A stretch of 64,000 nucleotides of DNA from Xylona heveae TC161 (lineage: Eukaryota; Ascomycota; Xylonomycetes; Xylonales; Xylonaceae), in NCBI RefSeq assembly GCF_001619985.1, contig NW_017264197.1, positions 310,001-374,000 on the forward strand, in the 5' to 3' direction. Under the pieces are notes generated by a model. The model did not search any database. It had not been told where the DNA came from and saw only the letters and a list, made by a program, of their open reading frames with translations. The position numbers and the translations under genes were made by a program. Positions within the stretch are counted from its first letter, which is position 1, and every line of letters begins with the position of its first letter. Shown one piece after another: positions 35,719-46,655 of this stretch.

Positions 35719-36479
35719 CTTTCAACATCATAATCTGTTGATCACTCGGCTGTTTGGGCTGAAAGTCGTCATGGTAGGGTTGACATGCACTGTCCCATTA
35801 CGCATAGATAACTCAGATTTGTCATCATGTTCTCATTGCCAGCCGGTCATAGCCGTTGCTTCCTTGGGGATGGCTATTGTTCGCTCATGCTCGCTCCTGC
35901 GTTGGCTGCATGGCTCTGCACAGCCTCGAACTTGGCGAATTCTCTTCAATTTGGCTTCTCGTCTCCTCATTTTCATATCCCGTAGGAGGGAGTGCGATAA
36001 CTGAAACAAGAATTCGGACATGCGAGCACAGCCGATTCCACTTGGTCAGAGCTGGACGATGCCTGGGCAAGCTCACATCAAAGGCAATGTGGTGTTAACA
36101 CCCGTATTAAATGAGGACACTTTTGGGTGTCTTTCCTACATGGACAGCCTGTCGATCACTGACTTCACTTTCAACGCCCTGGGGGGCCCCCGGTTGAATC
36201 CTCCGGATCAAAACACCCGCGCCCTCGAGCTCAGTGCTTTCTCACTGCGTTCCCAGTGGCCGAGGTGTGTGTGTTTTTTTTTTTTGACGTGCCTGGAGAA
36301 GGCATCCCACCTTTTCCAGAGGGGCATCTGGATTTTTCCAACCGGGTTGCTGTCCATTGCGATCTTCCAGGGCATTCTGCGACCGAAACCAATTCTAGCC
36401 TTGGCCCTTTCCCAGTCCAGCACAGTTCAGCCCCCCCAAGTGCCGCCCAAATTGCTACGAGGTATAGGTAGGTAAGTTA

Positions 36480-36493
36480 CCTACCTAGGTAGG
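36480..36493. repeat. CCTACCTAGGTAGG palindrome
   Basis: Perfect 14-bp palindrome, flanked on the left by GGTATAGGTAGGTAAGTTA, which adds further inverted copies of the same TAGGTA word. The TACCTAGGTA core recurs at 58349-58358, and related words appear at 10460, 14428 and 43740-43790, always between genes. Confidence 0.75.
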
Positions 36494-36650
36494 AGAGAAT
36501 AAAGAGGCTCGATCGTGTGCGGATTGGAAGCGCGTGTGCGCATGAGAGCCATTCTGACTGCAAGTTCCCCACTAAAGACCCGCTAACTGACTTTTTGACC
36601 CCATTCATACCCACTACCGCCATCACAGGATGCTACCACGGTGGAGTTAT

Positions 36651-36671
36651 TCTCTCTCTCCCTCTCTCTCC
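36651..36671 (+). repeat. CT-rich microsatellite in the sat4 upstream region
   Basis: An almost pure TCTCTCTCTCCCTCTCTCTC run. It lies about 900 nt before the sat4 start codon, within a broadly pyrimidine-rich stretch of the kind seen near highly expressed fungal transcription starts. Confidence 0.7.
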
Positions 36672-37565
36672 CAGTGATGCTTGAAAGCGGTGTCGCCATT
36701 GACTACGATTATTATTCCCACTCCCAGCCCCTCCCTCCTCTCCTTCCTTTTGCTTCCTTGTCCCATTCACCCGCCTAGAGGTGAGAGGTGGCTCCCCTTC
36801 GGCCCGCTCTAGCACCTTCGCCCGCTTTGCAAGACGTTTGTCATCCAATTCACCCTCCCCCAACTGAGCCGAAACGAGGGGGTTGAAGCAGCAGTAAAAC
36901 GAGGTCCTGGGTCCAGGACAAAACGTCCTTGTCGCCGCCAGTAGTCGCCTCTCTCGTTTGTCAAAAAACTATTTCTGCTTTGCTCTTTAAACCACTTCAT
37001 CCTTTTTCTGCCCTTGTTTTCTTTTCTCTAGTACCGCTGCTTGTTCGCCTCTGTGATTGTGTGCCTGTGCGCGCGTGCGCTTTTTCTCCCTTCATTTTTT
37101 TCTCGTGGTGAAATAATATCAGATCACTCTGGTCATCTTTCGACAAAGCTACCAACGTCGACCAATCTCTCAGAACCTATAACATCATCGTTCTCCGGAT
37201 AGGCCTCACCCCGATCCCGGTGATCCGCAAGGCCCCCCCACCGTTTATCCTCTTGGACGGCTTTTTTTTCTGGTTTCACCTTGAGGCCGTTGGTGCCTAC
37301 TGAGCCGTTTTGACTTGCTCGTAAGGCGGTCTCTGTGGGCACTGCCCGTCCACTTACCTTTCATCACTGCACGCCCCACTCGTCATCGGGTAACGCAGTT
37401 TCTCGAATTTCTTTCCCCATCCTACGCGCTCTCTAGTATCTGCCTCTGCAGCTGGGAGCCGACGAGGGCACCGCCGACGCCTCTTGGTGCAACATCCATC
37501 GACCCAGCCAACCTCCTCGGACCGCCACGCCCTACCGCATCTCACACGCAGACATAGCTCCGCAA

Positions 37566-39176
37566 ATGGACGACGCTGTCCGAACGACCCCAGCACGCTC
37601 CCCCTCGACGTCATCCGCCCGCTCTCAGGATGCTAAGCCTTCCGCCGCGCCTCCCATTACGGCGACCATCCCCGAGATTGCTAATCTGAGACTGGAAGGA
37701 AATGGATCCCTCTCGCCGCAAAAGCGGCCGGGCATAACCAACCGCTTGACGCGCATGTTCTCACAGCCCAAAAGTATTTCCAAAGACACGGATTCGGGAA
37801 AGGAAACAAATCGTACAAAGGCTGGAGACCAAAGTAGCGCTTCTGATACCGATACAAGCGTTTCAAGTAAGGCTCGTCGTCCGGCTATCCCATCGCGACA
37901 GGGCTCCATGACGGATAAGAAGGGCGCATCGAATGGCTCCGAGGAGCGAAAACCCACCCCGACCGGAAGCAAGAAGGATCATGATCCAGCAAACCCTGCG
38001 GGCGTTCGGCGCTTCGTGATGCGCGAGGATGGCACGCACGAACACCACCTCAAGAGCGCCAAGCGGCAGGAGAAACTCTCCGACATGCTGAGGGACATGC
38101 TGGGCAGCAAAAAGAAGGACGACCATGGACACGGTGACGATCAGCAGCTCTCGCTCATGTCGAACTGGGTGGATCAGCTCAAGAAGGAGAAGGAGCGTTT
38201 GCCTTCGGACAAAAGGGGCGGTCCCAATGCCACCATGAGCTTGGTCGAAAAGTATGGCAAGTGTCAAGAGATTGTCGGCCGCGGTGCTTTTGGCATCGTG
38301 CGCATCTCACATAAGACGGATCCCCGCGACAACCGGGTCGAGCAGCTCTACGCCGTCAAAGAATTCCGCCGCCGGCCACAGGAGTCGCCGAAGAAGTACC
38401 AGAAACGTCTGACCTCTGAGTTTTGTATATCCTCGTCCCTGCGACATCCAAATGTCATTCACACCTTGGATCTGCTGCAGGACGCCAAGGGTGACTACTG
38501 CGAGGTCATGGAATTCTGCGCCGGAGGTGATCTCTATACCTTGGTTCTCGCGGCTGGCAAGCTCGAGGTGGCAGAGGCGGACTGCTATTTCAAACAGTTG
38601 ATGCGCGGCGTCGAATACATGCATGAAATGGGTGTCGCCCACCGGGATCTCAAGCCCGAGAATTTGCTGCTGACCACTCATGGCTCGTTGAAGATCACCG
38701 ATTTTGGAAACGGCGAGTGCTTCCGAATGGCTTGGGAGAAGGAGGCGCACATGACAGCCGGCCTCTGCGGCTCAGCGCCCTATATTGCGCCGGAGGAGTA
38801 TGTCGATAAGGAGTTTGATCCCCGCGCGGTCGATGTCTGGGCAACGGGTGTCATCTACATGGCAATGCGGACCGGCCGCCATCTCTGGCGGGTCGCCAAG
38901 CGTGACGAGGACGAGTTCTACGAACGATACCTAGAAGGTCGCCGGGATGAAGATGGATATGGCCCGATTGAGACCTTGCATCGGGTAAGTGCTTTCTTAT
39001 CACAAGCCAGGTTATGATCATATGCTCATCATTGCTGCCCACAGGCCCGCTGTCGCAACGTCATCTACTCCATCTTAGATCCGAATCCAACCCGTCGGAT
39101 AACAGCTTCGCAAGTTCTCAAATCTGAGTGGGGCCGAGAAATCAAACTGTGCAAGGCAGGAGAGGAGGGTTTCTAA
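37566..39176 (+). CDS. sat4: Sat4/Hal4-like Ser/Thr protein kinase (halotolerance, ion transport control)
   Basis: Model: exons 37566-38984 and 39045-39176, in phase, giving 516 aa. Yeast Sat4/Hal4 stabilises the Trk1-Trk2 potassium transporters and other permeases at the plasma membrane. The first 225 residues are serine-rich and disordered. The kinase domain starts near residue 228 (KYGKCQEIVGRGAFGIVR), with the lysine in YAVKEF, HRDLKPEN near 358, DFGNGE near 378 and the group-typical activation segment CGSAPYIAPEEY. The DFGNGE and PEEY variants mark the fungal Hal/Npr kinase group. The second exon completes the C-lobe (RNVIYSILDPNPTRRITASQ) and ends 20 residues later. All catalytic residues are present. 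It has a long pyrimidine-rich leader region. Confidence 0.92.
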
Positions 39177-41773
39177 AACGGCACGCATAGGCGTGACCAG
39201 TCCCTCCGCCGACAATGATAGGTTCGCTGACTGAAGAGGGTTTCCTACTATTTTTTCTCCTCCGGGACTTATCCATCGGCTGCTTCCTCGAATCGCTAGG
39301 ACTCCCACAACTGCTTCTACGCAGCCGCTTCCTCGATATTTCCTTCTTCTAGTCCAGGGCGACATTGCTTTTCTCACGACAAAATGGCATTGGCAGTGAT
39401 AGTAACTGTCCATCTTGTTCATTTTGCATATCTGACCTCTCCATCCTGACCTGTATATTCTTTTTTCATCTCCTCACCACCATCTCATGTTCTCCTTTCA
39501 CTTGTATGATCCGCGCAGTTGTTATTCGTTTCAGCTTCATTCGTTCTCGCGCGATTCAGCGGGTGGTGTTCAACATCCTGATTGCTCGTCACAAAGCAAC
39601 TGTGTCTTCATTTTTGTTTTTTCCTTTTGTCTTTCCCCTTTGAACTTTCGTATCTACGGGTTCCGTTTCTTACTTTCTTTTTCAATACCTTATTCGCTTC
39701 CACATCAATCACCATGCGTTGCATGGTGATTGGATCGGGTTGATCATCATATGGCTGCATTCAACTGCTTTGGAGGGTTTTGCTACTCCATATTGGTTGG
39801 GACCTTGCGGGAACTGATCTTCCCCAAGATTTGCCAAGATTTGCCAGAAAGAATATTTTAAAGGGCCTAAAGCCAAGACTGGCGTCCAATGTCAAATACC
39901 TCGGCTATGCATCGTTTCCGAGATCTTCAACAGTTCCGAACTATTGGCAGGGACGTCACTGAAGCTTTCGACTTCCTGTGGTTTTTTGGTTGTCTTCTTT
40001 CGAGGCACATCCTCCAGCCTGATTTGATGTGCCACTCCAATTTCTTGCCACAGCAACCCCTGCTCTTTCATATGTCGCCATTCTGTACGATATATTTGGT
40101 GCGGCCTGAAAATGTTTTTTTTTTCTTAATTTTATTTTTTCTTACTTTTCCCCCTCACTTTTCTGTTTTATTGGTGGGCTTTTTCTTTTTCTCGGACGTG
40201 AGCAAGGCGTTTGTGGTGTTCTGATCGGAGACACTCGCAGCACAGGACACGATAAATGGAGGGTGGGTCCATTGTTGTCTTCGACTTCTGTCTCATACAT
40301 TGTCATGATTTTTTTGAGTCGGCTTTCAAATGAATGAATGTTTTCATGTCATATCATTTGCTTGTCTGGACGTTATGGTGTTAATGGACATTACACTGGC
40401 GCCAGTATTATTGTTAAGTTGAAGTTTGGTTGCATGAAGCTGCAATTGAAAGGTACAAGGAGAAGGTTGTTCTCAGCAAGGAGTAATCCACGGCCCCTTT
40501 GAGATTGGGTTTGTCTCCCAGTAAGCTTGCAGCACCTCTAGTTGTGTTCTGGCAAGCATATCCCACTGATTTTTGCTCTGGGCGCTGCTTTGATGAGACA
40601 CGTTAGTATCTATAGTGAGCAATTTATTTCTGTTCACTTCCTTACTAGCCATTCTGTTTAGTGTTGCTCGTATTTCTTGTGACGGCGTCCTTCATTTCCC
40701 AATCTCAACGGTCTCACTTGGCTACTTCAGCCTGTGGAAATTCCCCAAAATAATTGTTAATAAGAGGACGAAGCTGCGAAATATTGTTTCTAGGAGGGAC
40801 ATGTCCGGAGGATCTTGAGGGGAAATTCTTTCGGCAGTTTCCACTTGTACATAGAACAAGAGTCCTTCAAAAGGATCTCAAAACAAACCCTTTGATTTGG
40901 CAAGGTTCAACGGTGCGATATTTGAACCATATGATGTATATAGAAAAGGTCTAGGAATTTCAACTTAGTTTCACGTCTGGATTAGCGATTAATAATATGT
41001 ATATAAAAAAATAAATAAAATAAAAAGAGAAATCTTTGTGAGATATAGTATACTGTGTTTATTCATAACTTCACTCTCCAGTCATAAGAGGCAGATACAT
41101 TGCCATTTGCCATATGGTAGAAGTGGCCTCCAGTATCCATATATTTGAGGCTTCATACACAGCATGTCTCGGAGGCAATGGGAAACGGATGTGGTCAAGC
41201 CATTGGCAAGACAAATTAACAGTTATTGTATCAGTACAGGATTAATGTATAGTATCAAGCGATGAAAGAAGTAGTTGTACTTTATTTGCTTGTCAGCTCG
41301 TTTTAGCCGAACTCGGCATTTCTGGGCACCGACAGGCGAATTCCATGACGAACGTCGTGAACGGCAGAGGGGCTGAGCAACAGACAGACCGACTAGAAAC
41401 TCCCACAGACACTACACATCTTACTTTCGCGTTTGCAAGAGATCTGCGAAGATTGTTACCTTCTGTGTCCTTTTTCATTGCGATATCTGACAACTAAGCT
41501 TTTGGTGTGCAATACCATCACCATCTCAAGTACCTGATCGCTCAGCACTGCCATTCTACAAACACCGGGCAGTCTTAGTGGAAAGAGATATCACCAAGGG
41601 CACCGGATCAAACAACTGAGCTAAGAACAAGGGATACCGTTCTCTCGTGTTATCGAAAGCTTTTTGAGCACGAGATCGTGGAAATTCTGTCTGAGAGAGA
41701 GGGAGAGCATTCGGCGTTTCAGATCGTTTGTTTGTTTAGGACATCACCCGATTGAACAGATTTAACAGACAAG
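39177..41773. other. Gene-free stretch between sat4 and rvs161
   Basis: 2.6 kb. The first kilobase is T-rich and probably the sat4 3' UTR plus flank; it includes a perfect hairpin at 39706-39732 and a CCAAGATTTG tandem pair near 39825-39845. The rest is AT-rich with no open frame beyond 70 codons that looks like protein. Confidence 0.55.
39706..39732. repeat. Perfect 12-bp inverted repeat with 3-nt loop
   Basis: The arms CAATCACCATGC (39706-39717) and GCATGGTGATTG (39721-39732) are exact reverse complements around GTT. The element sits about 530 nt past the sat4 stop codon. It could fold as RNA in a long 3' UTR or be a dimeric protein-binding site in DNA. Confidence 0.8.
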
Positions 41774-43069
41774 ATGTCTTGGTCAGGTAAGTACTTCAGC
41801 TCCTAATTCAAGTACTAGCAGCTTGTTATTTTGGTCCGTTGTCCAAAGATCTGGATCTCATTGAAGTCTCGGGCCGGGCCGCGCTTCAAGATCCACTTTG
41901 AGGGCTCAATGACTGCTTTGTCCCATAACACCTTTTCCCTGTTTGATCTTACATGTAATCTGATAATGGACGTCCAACAGGTTTCAAGAAAAATGTCAAC
42001 CGTGCGACGACACAGGTTATGATGAAGACAGGTTCGTGGTTCGCTATTCGGCCGCTTGGAGGTCTGCTATTCGACAACTTATTGACTTCGACACCGCAAC
42101 AGGCCACGTCGAGAAGACGAATGACCGAGACTACGAGGTTGAAGAAAGGTCTGTTGACCAAACGCGTCACCAAGACCGTACCTTAATATTGACATGGACC
42201 TCATTAGACGATACCGGACCCTCGAGTCAGCCGCGAATAGGTTACAGAAGGAAGCAAAAGGATATTTGGACTCGCTGCGAGGTACGCCCATGGCGCTTTC
42301 TATTCATCATGGCTTCCTTTGAAAAGCTTCATCAATCTGGTACTGACTGGCGAAACAGCCATGACCGCATCGCAAATGCGCATCGCCGAGACCATTGACG
42401 CCTTCTACGGCGACGCAGGCACCCGGGACGGCGTTAGCAGAAGCTACAAGCAAGCTGTGGAAGATCTTGACGCCGAGACCATCAAAGCTTTGGACGGACC
42501 CTACCGAGCTACTGTCTTGGAACCTATTTCCCGGTTCTGCGCTTACTTTCCCGATATCAACGAATGTAAGCTTTTCCCGTTTTTAGCCCCTTCATGCCCC
42601 CTCACATCGTCTTTGCACTCAAGACCAAGCCATTTCTCTTTTCGCCAAATTTTCTAACGCCAAGTGCCTCTCAGGTATAAAAAAGCGCCAGCACAAGCTC
42701 CTTGACTATGACGCGCTGCGCGCCAAAGTCAAGAAATTGACCGAAAAGCCCGACAAGGATGTGACCAAGCTGCCTCGAGTCGAAAAGGAAGCCGATATGG
42801 CCAAAGAAGCCTACCAGGTTCTCAACGACCAACTGTACTCGGAACTGCCACAGCTCATTGACCTGCGTGTCCCTTACTTTGACCCGTCGTTTGAAGCATT
42901 AGTCAAGATCCAGCTGCGGTTCTGCGCCGAGGCCTACTCTCGCATGGCTCAAGTTCAGCAATATTTGGACGCGGATACAAGAGATCAGTACGCTCAGGGC
43001 CAGCTGGATGCCCGTGTTGAGCAAGTGCTGCAGGAGATTCGGGATTTGAGTATTGCGGGGACTGTCTAA
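41774..43069 (+). CDS. rvs161: BAR-domain protein Rvs161 (amphiphysin family)
   Basis: Model: exons 41774-41786, 41981-42031, 42103-42148, 42208-42281, 42359-42565 and 42675-43069, in phase, giving 261 aa, close to yeast Rvs161 (265). The protein forms a banana-shaped heterodimer with Rvs167, which senses and bends membrane at endocytic sites and in actin organisation. The N-terminus MSWSGFKKNVNRATTQVMMK is the amphipathic N-BAR helix. Coiled-coil BAR helices follow (RRYRTLESAANRLQKEAKGY; KKRQHKLLDYDALRAKVKKL; an LPQLIDLRVPYFDPSFEALV segment that is nearly invariant in the family). There is no SH3 domain, which separates it from Rvs167. Introns are crowded in the first half. Confidence 0.95.
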
Positions 43070-44566
43070 TACCTTTTTTTCTTTTCTTGTTGATCAGCGA
43101 TTGAGTTGCATTTTTCTTTCTTTTCCTAGTGTTTATTTTTCCTCTTCTAGTCTTTTTATTTTCCTCCCTCCTAATTTCTCCCATGTTAAAAATATACTCT
43201 TTCAGCTCTGTTGCCAAACGGTTCACTAGATTTGAGGACGTGCCTTTATTTTCCTTTTGTTGTTTTCTCCGGCCTGAAAAGGGAAAATACAAAACCCAAT
43301 GGGACATTATCACAAGTATAGCCATCGAATCGTGTCCAAGCTCCAACTCATATCCAAATTCACGTTTACTCATGCATTCAGTAAACTTGTGGTCATCGCT
43401 TACATTCCGCCAATTTTTTTTTTTTTTTTTTTTTGGTTTTCATCAATTTGGATTCCACCAGTAGATTTTTTATTCGAGCCGTTGATTCAAATATGCGTCA
43501 ACAAGGGCATATCCCAGTAATCTACCTATAATGCACTTTACGTAGTAAGCTACAATGCTACGTACTTGGTACTTTTTTTTCTATTGATCATCTTGCGTAC
43601 TTGGTACGTCTACTATTTATCTTAGAGTGCAGCGGTACTCTGTATGTTTCAGTATGCACTATCCTCCTTTATGCTTTCTGCGTACGAGCATGTACGTATA
43701 TATGTATATATATACCTTTTACATATGTGAGTCCTACCCTTGGGTAAGTTGTAAGGTATATACGAAAGGTAAACCTATAGGTAAGTTAAGGTATGTGTAT
43801 GCCAGTATATGTTTGCTTGTATGTGTCTGCTTGTAAGCATGATGCATGATGCACGGTGCGTGGGGCGTGGGGCGTGGTGGATGGTGGGTGGTGCATGGCA
43901 AGGCTGGAAATGCCAACAAAGGAAGCAGCAGGACACAAGCAGGGGGGAAGGGCAGTTTGTGGTCCACAAACACATGAATTACCAGCAGAAAAAGTTTACC
44001 AAGCATATAATTATGTGTTCACTGTTTTGCTGCTGCGTTACATCACAGGCATTGCACGTTTGAGGAATGACATCTACAAAGAAGTTGGTACGAATGAATA
44101 TTGAATGTGAATGTGAAGATATGAGGATATGAGGATACGAAGATATGAATAAAAATGTATTAAAAGGAATTAAAATGAGTTGAATAGATACGAATATACG
44201 CCTTCCGCTATGCAGAACTAAAATACTGCGACCAAGGTACTAAGTTATATCAAGGGGGTATGGCGCCATGATGCTATTCATGGTAGAACTAGCTGGAAAC
44301 TTTGGAGAAAGAAAAGAAAAAGGGAGGGAAAAAGAAGAAGAAGGGGAGAAGGAGAAGAGAGACAGTGCTGCAGGTATATAAATATGAACCGCCCAAAATG
44401 TCGTAGGGGAGGAGAAAAGTTTAGAAAAATTAGGAAGAAATGTAAATTAAAAGAACGGTAGGTGAGAAAAAAAAAAAGAGACAAAAAAGAGATGGCATAA
44501 AAGAAATGACAAACGGCTATGCAATTTGCTGGAATAAGACATTTGCTAGATTAATACTATAGAATA
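43070..44566. other. Convergent 3' regions of rvs161 and smp3, rich in simple repeats
   Basis: No gene is supported. The stretch has a T-run near 43418-43434, the 12-bp word CGTACTTGGTAC twice (43561-43572 and 43596-43607), several TAGGTAAG/AAGGTA words around 43735-43795, a GTGGGGC-type G-rich repeat at 43855-43895, and GATATGAG-type repeats at 44105-44148. Confidence 0.6.
43855..43895 (+). repeat. G-rich tandem repeat (GTGGGGC-like)
   Basis: Imperfect tandem copies of CGTGGGG and GGTGGAT-type words with almost no A. It lies in the 3' interval between rvs161 and smp3. Three G-runs of three or more are present, so it falls short of a four-run quadruplex pattern. Confidence 0.6.
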
Positions 44567-46655
44567 TTATATCGGGTGGCACTCGCGCGTGACGCGCCAC
44601 GCGGCAAGACCCCGACGGCCCACGACACGGCGGAGCGTAGGCCAGATTCCGTCGCTGGCGAAATCGAGATCGTCTAGATTGAGGTGGTTCCTGTAGAGCC
44701 ACACGCGGGTGAGACGGAAATGGTCTGCTTGCGGCGAGGAGGATGATGAAGACGAAGAATCGGTGTCCTTGTCGTCTGAGGAGGATAATGTGGGTGGCTG
44801 CGCAGAGTAGTAGCCGTTTGTGTTGAGGAAACGGACTGTGATCTCAACCGGATCGGAAGATGACGATGGAGATGATGATGCTGATGAGGAAGACGGTGGT
44901 AAGGCCGACTGCGGGGATAAAGTATTTGATAACGAATACTGATCGAGAAAGGTTGCGCTGAATGGTGCAATGAGGTATGTTCCCGCGGAATCAGAGTGTA
45001 AGTGGCCATTAGAGACGTAAGCGGGAGATGAACGTGAAGATGAGTTTTGGTTCGCAAAGACAGAGTCACAGTCGCAGGGCGTTAGCTTGCTGAGTTCTGC
45101 AGCGAGAGCTTCTGGTGCTGCGCCCATCATGTCGCGCGTGGTAAGCTCGAAATTTTTGCCATTGAGTAACCAGAGTGGTGGGCTGTAGGTTTTCCACCAC
45201 AATGCATTTGTGGCATCTGGTTGGTTTGCGAGGAAGAGTTGGGTCGGCACGATGCCGCCTTGATGGTAAGTTCCCATCAGGATGCCAAGAAAGGCATTGA
45301 AAGCAATCCAGCTTGTGATCCAAGCGCGCGGGTATCGGCGGGGTAATTGGACAGAGGAGAGGATCAAGGGAATGGCGGGAAGAAGGAAGCGGGCTTCTTG
45401 ATGCTGGAATAGGGAGAGAACGAGGATGCCAGATACGGCAGATGCGAGACGGAGAGTAGGGATTGGCGAGAGCAGCAGGAGGAATGCCGGCCCGAGAAGC
45501 TGAGGTAGGTTCGCCAGAACATGCTGGTAGTAGGGGTGAAGACCGTGTTCGGCGAGATTGGAGGGGTCAAAGTTGTAGCGTAGGTTGTTCCAGGGAGTGA
45601 TTACTGGATTGCGGAAGAGTGTCGACAGCGTGACTGCGGATTCGGTGTAGTAGACTGTATCGGTGATGATGGCTAGGCCAGTGGTTGCTATTCCAAAAAA
45701 GAGTATCGCAAAGAGCGAAAAGGGCCTGGGGAGAGATTGGTCAGCATGAGGGCAGGGAAAACGAGGTATATTCCAGATTGACTGACTGTCGCATAAAGTG
45801 GGGCAATAGACGCAACCCCGGTATTAGGAGATAGGCGGGAAATGTGATGCGATTAAAGACGCCGAGAGGAATCAATACCCCAAGCAAGCTAGACGCAAAT
45901 ATTGACGAGCGATGCTGGAATTGGACCTGATTAGTGAGGGAAGAAGAGCAAAAGTTTGTAAAATCTTGAAAGGAAATCTACCTTGTCGTCTACAATACGC
46001 TGGATAACTACCAGGCACCATGCCACAAGGAGTGTCTCGATCGAGTTGGAAAAGGTGTGCGTTTGGAAAGTCCAGGTGACGTAGGATGATGCAACGAGCA
46101 GGATGGCGGCGCGTCGCCGCCTCGGTGATGGGACAAGTTCATGGATGGCCCAGTCTTCTAGCACAAAGCTGAGTATAAACATGAGCACTCGCAGCGTCCA
46201 AAAGACGACCGACGGCGCGACTTCCTCCTGGCCGGTCCCAGGCCAGACGGAGCGCAGGAGGAGCATAGGCAGGCCGTAGACGGGCCATAGCGGGAAGATG
46301 CTGCGGACGGGATGCGCCGACGTAAATTCCCATGTTAGATGGACGGGGTAGGAAAAGACAGAGCCTAGAATTGAGCGGAATTATGTTCAGCCTTGCGCTC
46401 ACCGGTTGTTTATTTTCCGTCTCCAGGGACGAGGTGGATCTCCGGCCGAGAAAGGACAGCTCGCGAATGGGGCAGCCAAGCCACCAACAGCCGGGGCTTT
46501 GGGGATCGCGTATGTCAGGTAAAATATAAAAAAGCCCTTCACTCACCAGCAATGACTTCAGGACCTTGGAAATTCTCATCAGGGTGGAGATAACTGGGCT
46601 GCAGCGCAAAATAGAGCCGCACCAGAATCAGTAGCAGGTAAAGGCGCCGATGCAT
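44567..46655 (-). CDS. smp3: GPI mannosyltransferase 4 (Smp3/PIG-Z)
   Basis: Model on the minus strand: exons 46655-46547, 46364-45982, 45926-45787 and 45725-44567, in phase, giving 596 aa. Smp3 is an ER membrane enzyme of family GT22. It adds the fourth mannose to the GPI anchor precursor from dolichol-phosphate-mannose, a step essential in fungi. The N-terminus has one hydrophobic segment followed by the lumenal catalytic motif HPDEN at residues 24-28 and FQGPEVIAG. Other family blocks are LTWEF near 60, [32 protein letters not shown] and the [17 protein letters not shown] segment. Many hydrophobic helices are visible. Near residues 470-545 lies an insert rich in serine, including long S-runs, which looks disordered and is not part of the catalytic fold. 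The protein ends [10 protein letters not shown]. Confidence 0.93.

Larger units (their letters stand above)
32832..37565. other. Large stretch without a recognised gene, ending in the sat4 leader
   Basis: 4.7 kb between the CaMKK-like gene and sat4, the longest gap in the window. It contains two unassigned open stretches listed separately (34246-34671 plus, 35365-35718 minus), a T-run at 36274-36285, a CCTACCTAGGTAGG palindrome, and from about 36590 a pyrimidine-rich stretch that is probably the long leader and promoter of sat4. I recognise no protein domain in it. Confidence 0.5.

Noticed and set aside
36020-36475. 151-codon plus-strand frame upstream of sat4
   Set aside because: It runs through a homopolymer T tract and a repeat-rich palindrome, with no protein-like periodicity; chance is the better reading.
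44674-45069. 131-codon minus frame with H/L/P-rich product within smp3
   Set aside because: Out-of-frame shadow of the serine-rich insert of Smp3.
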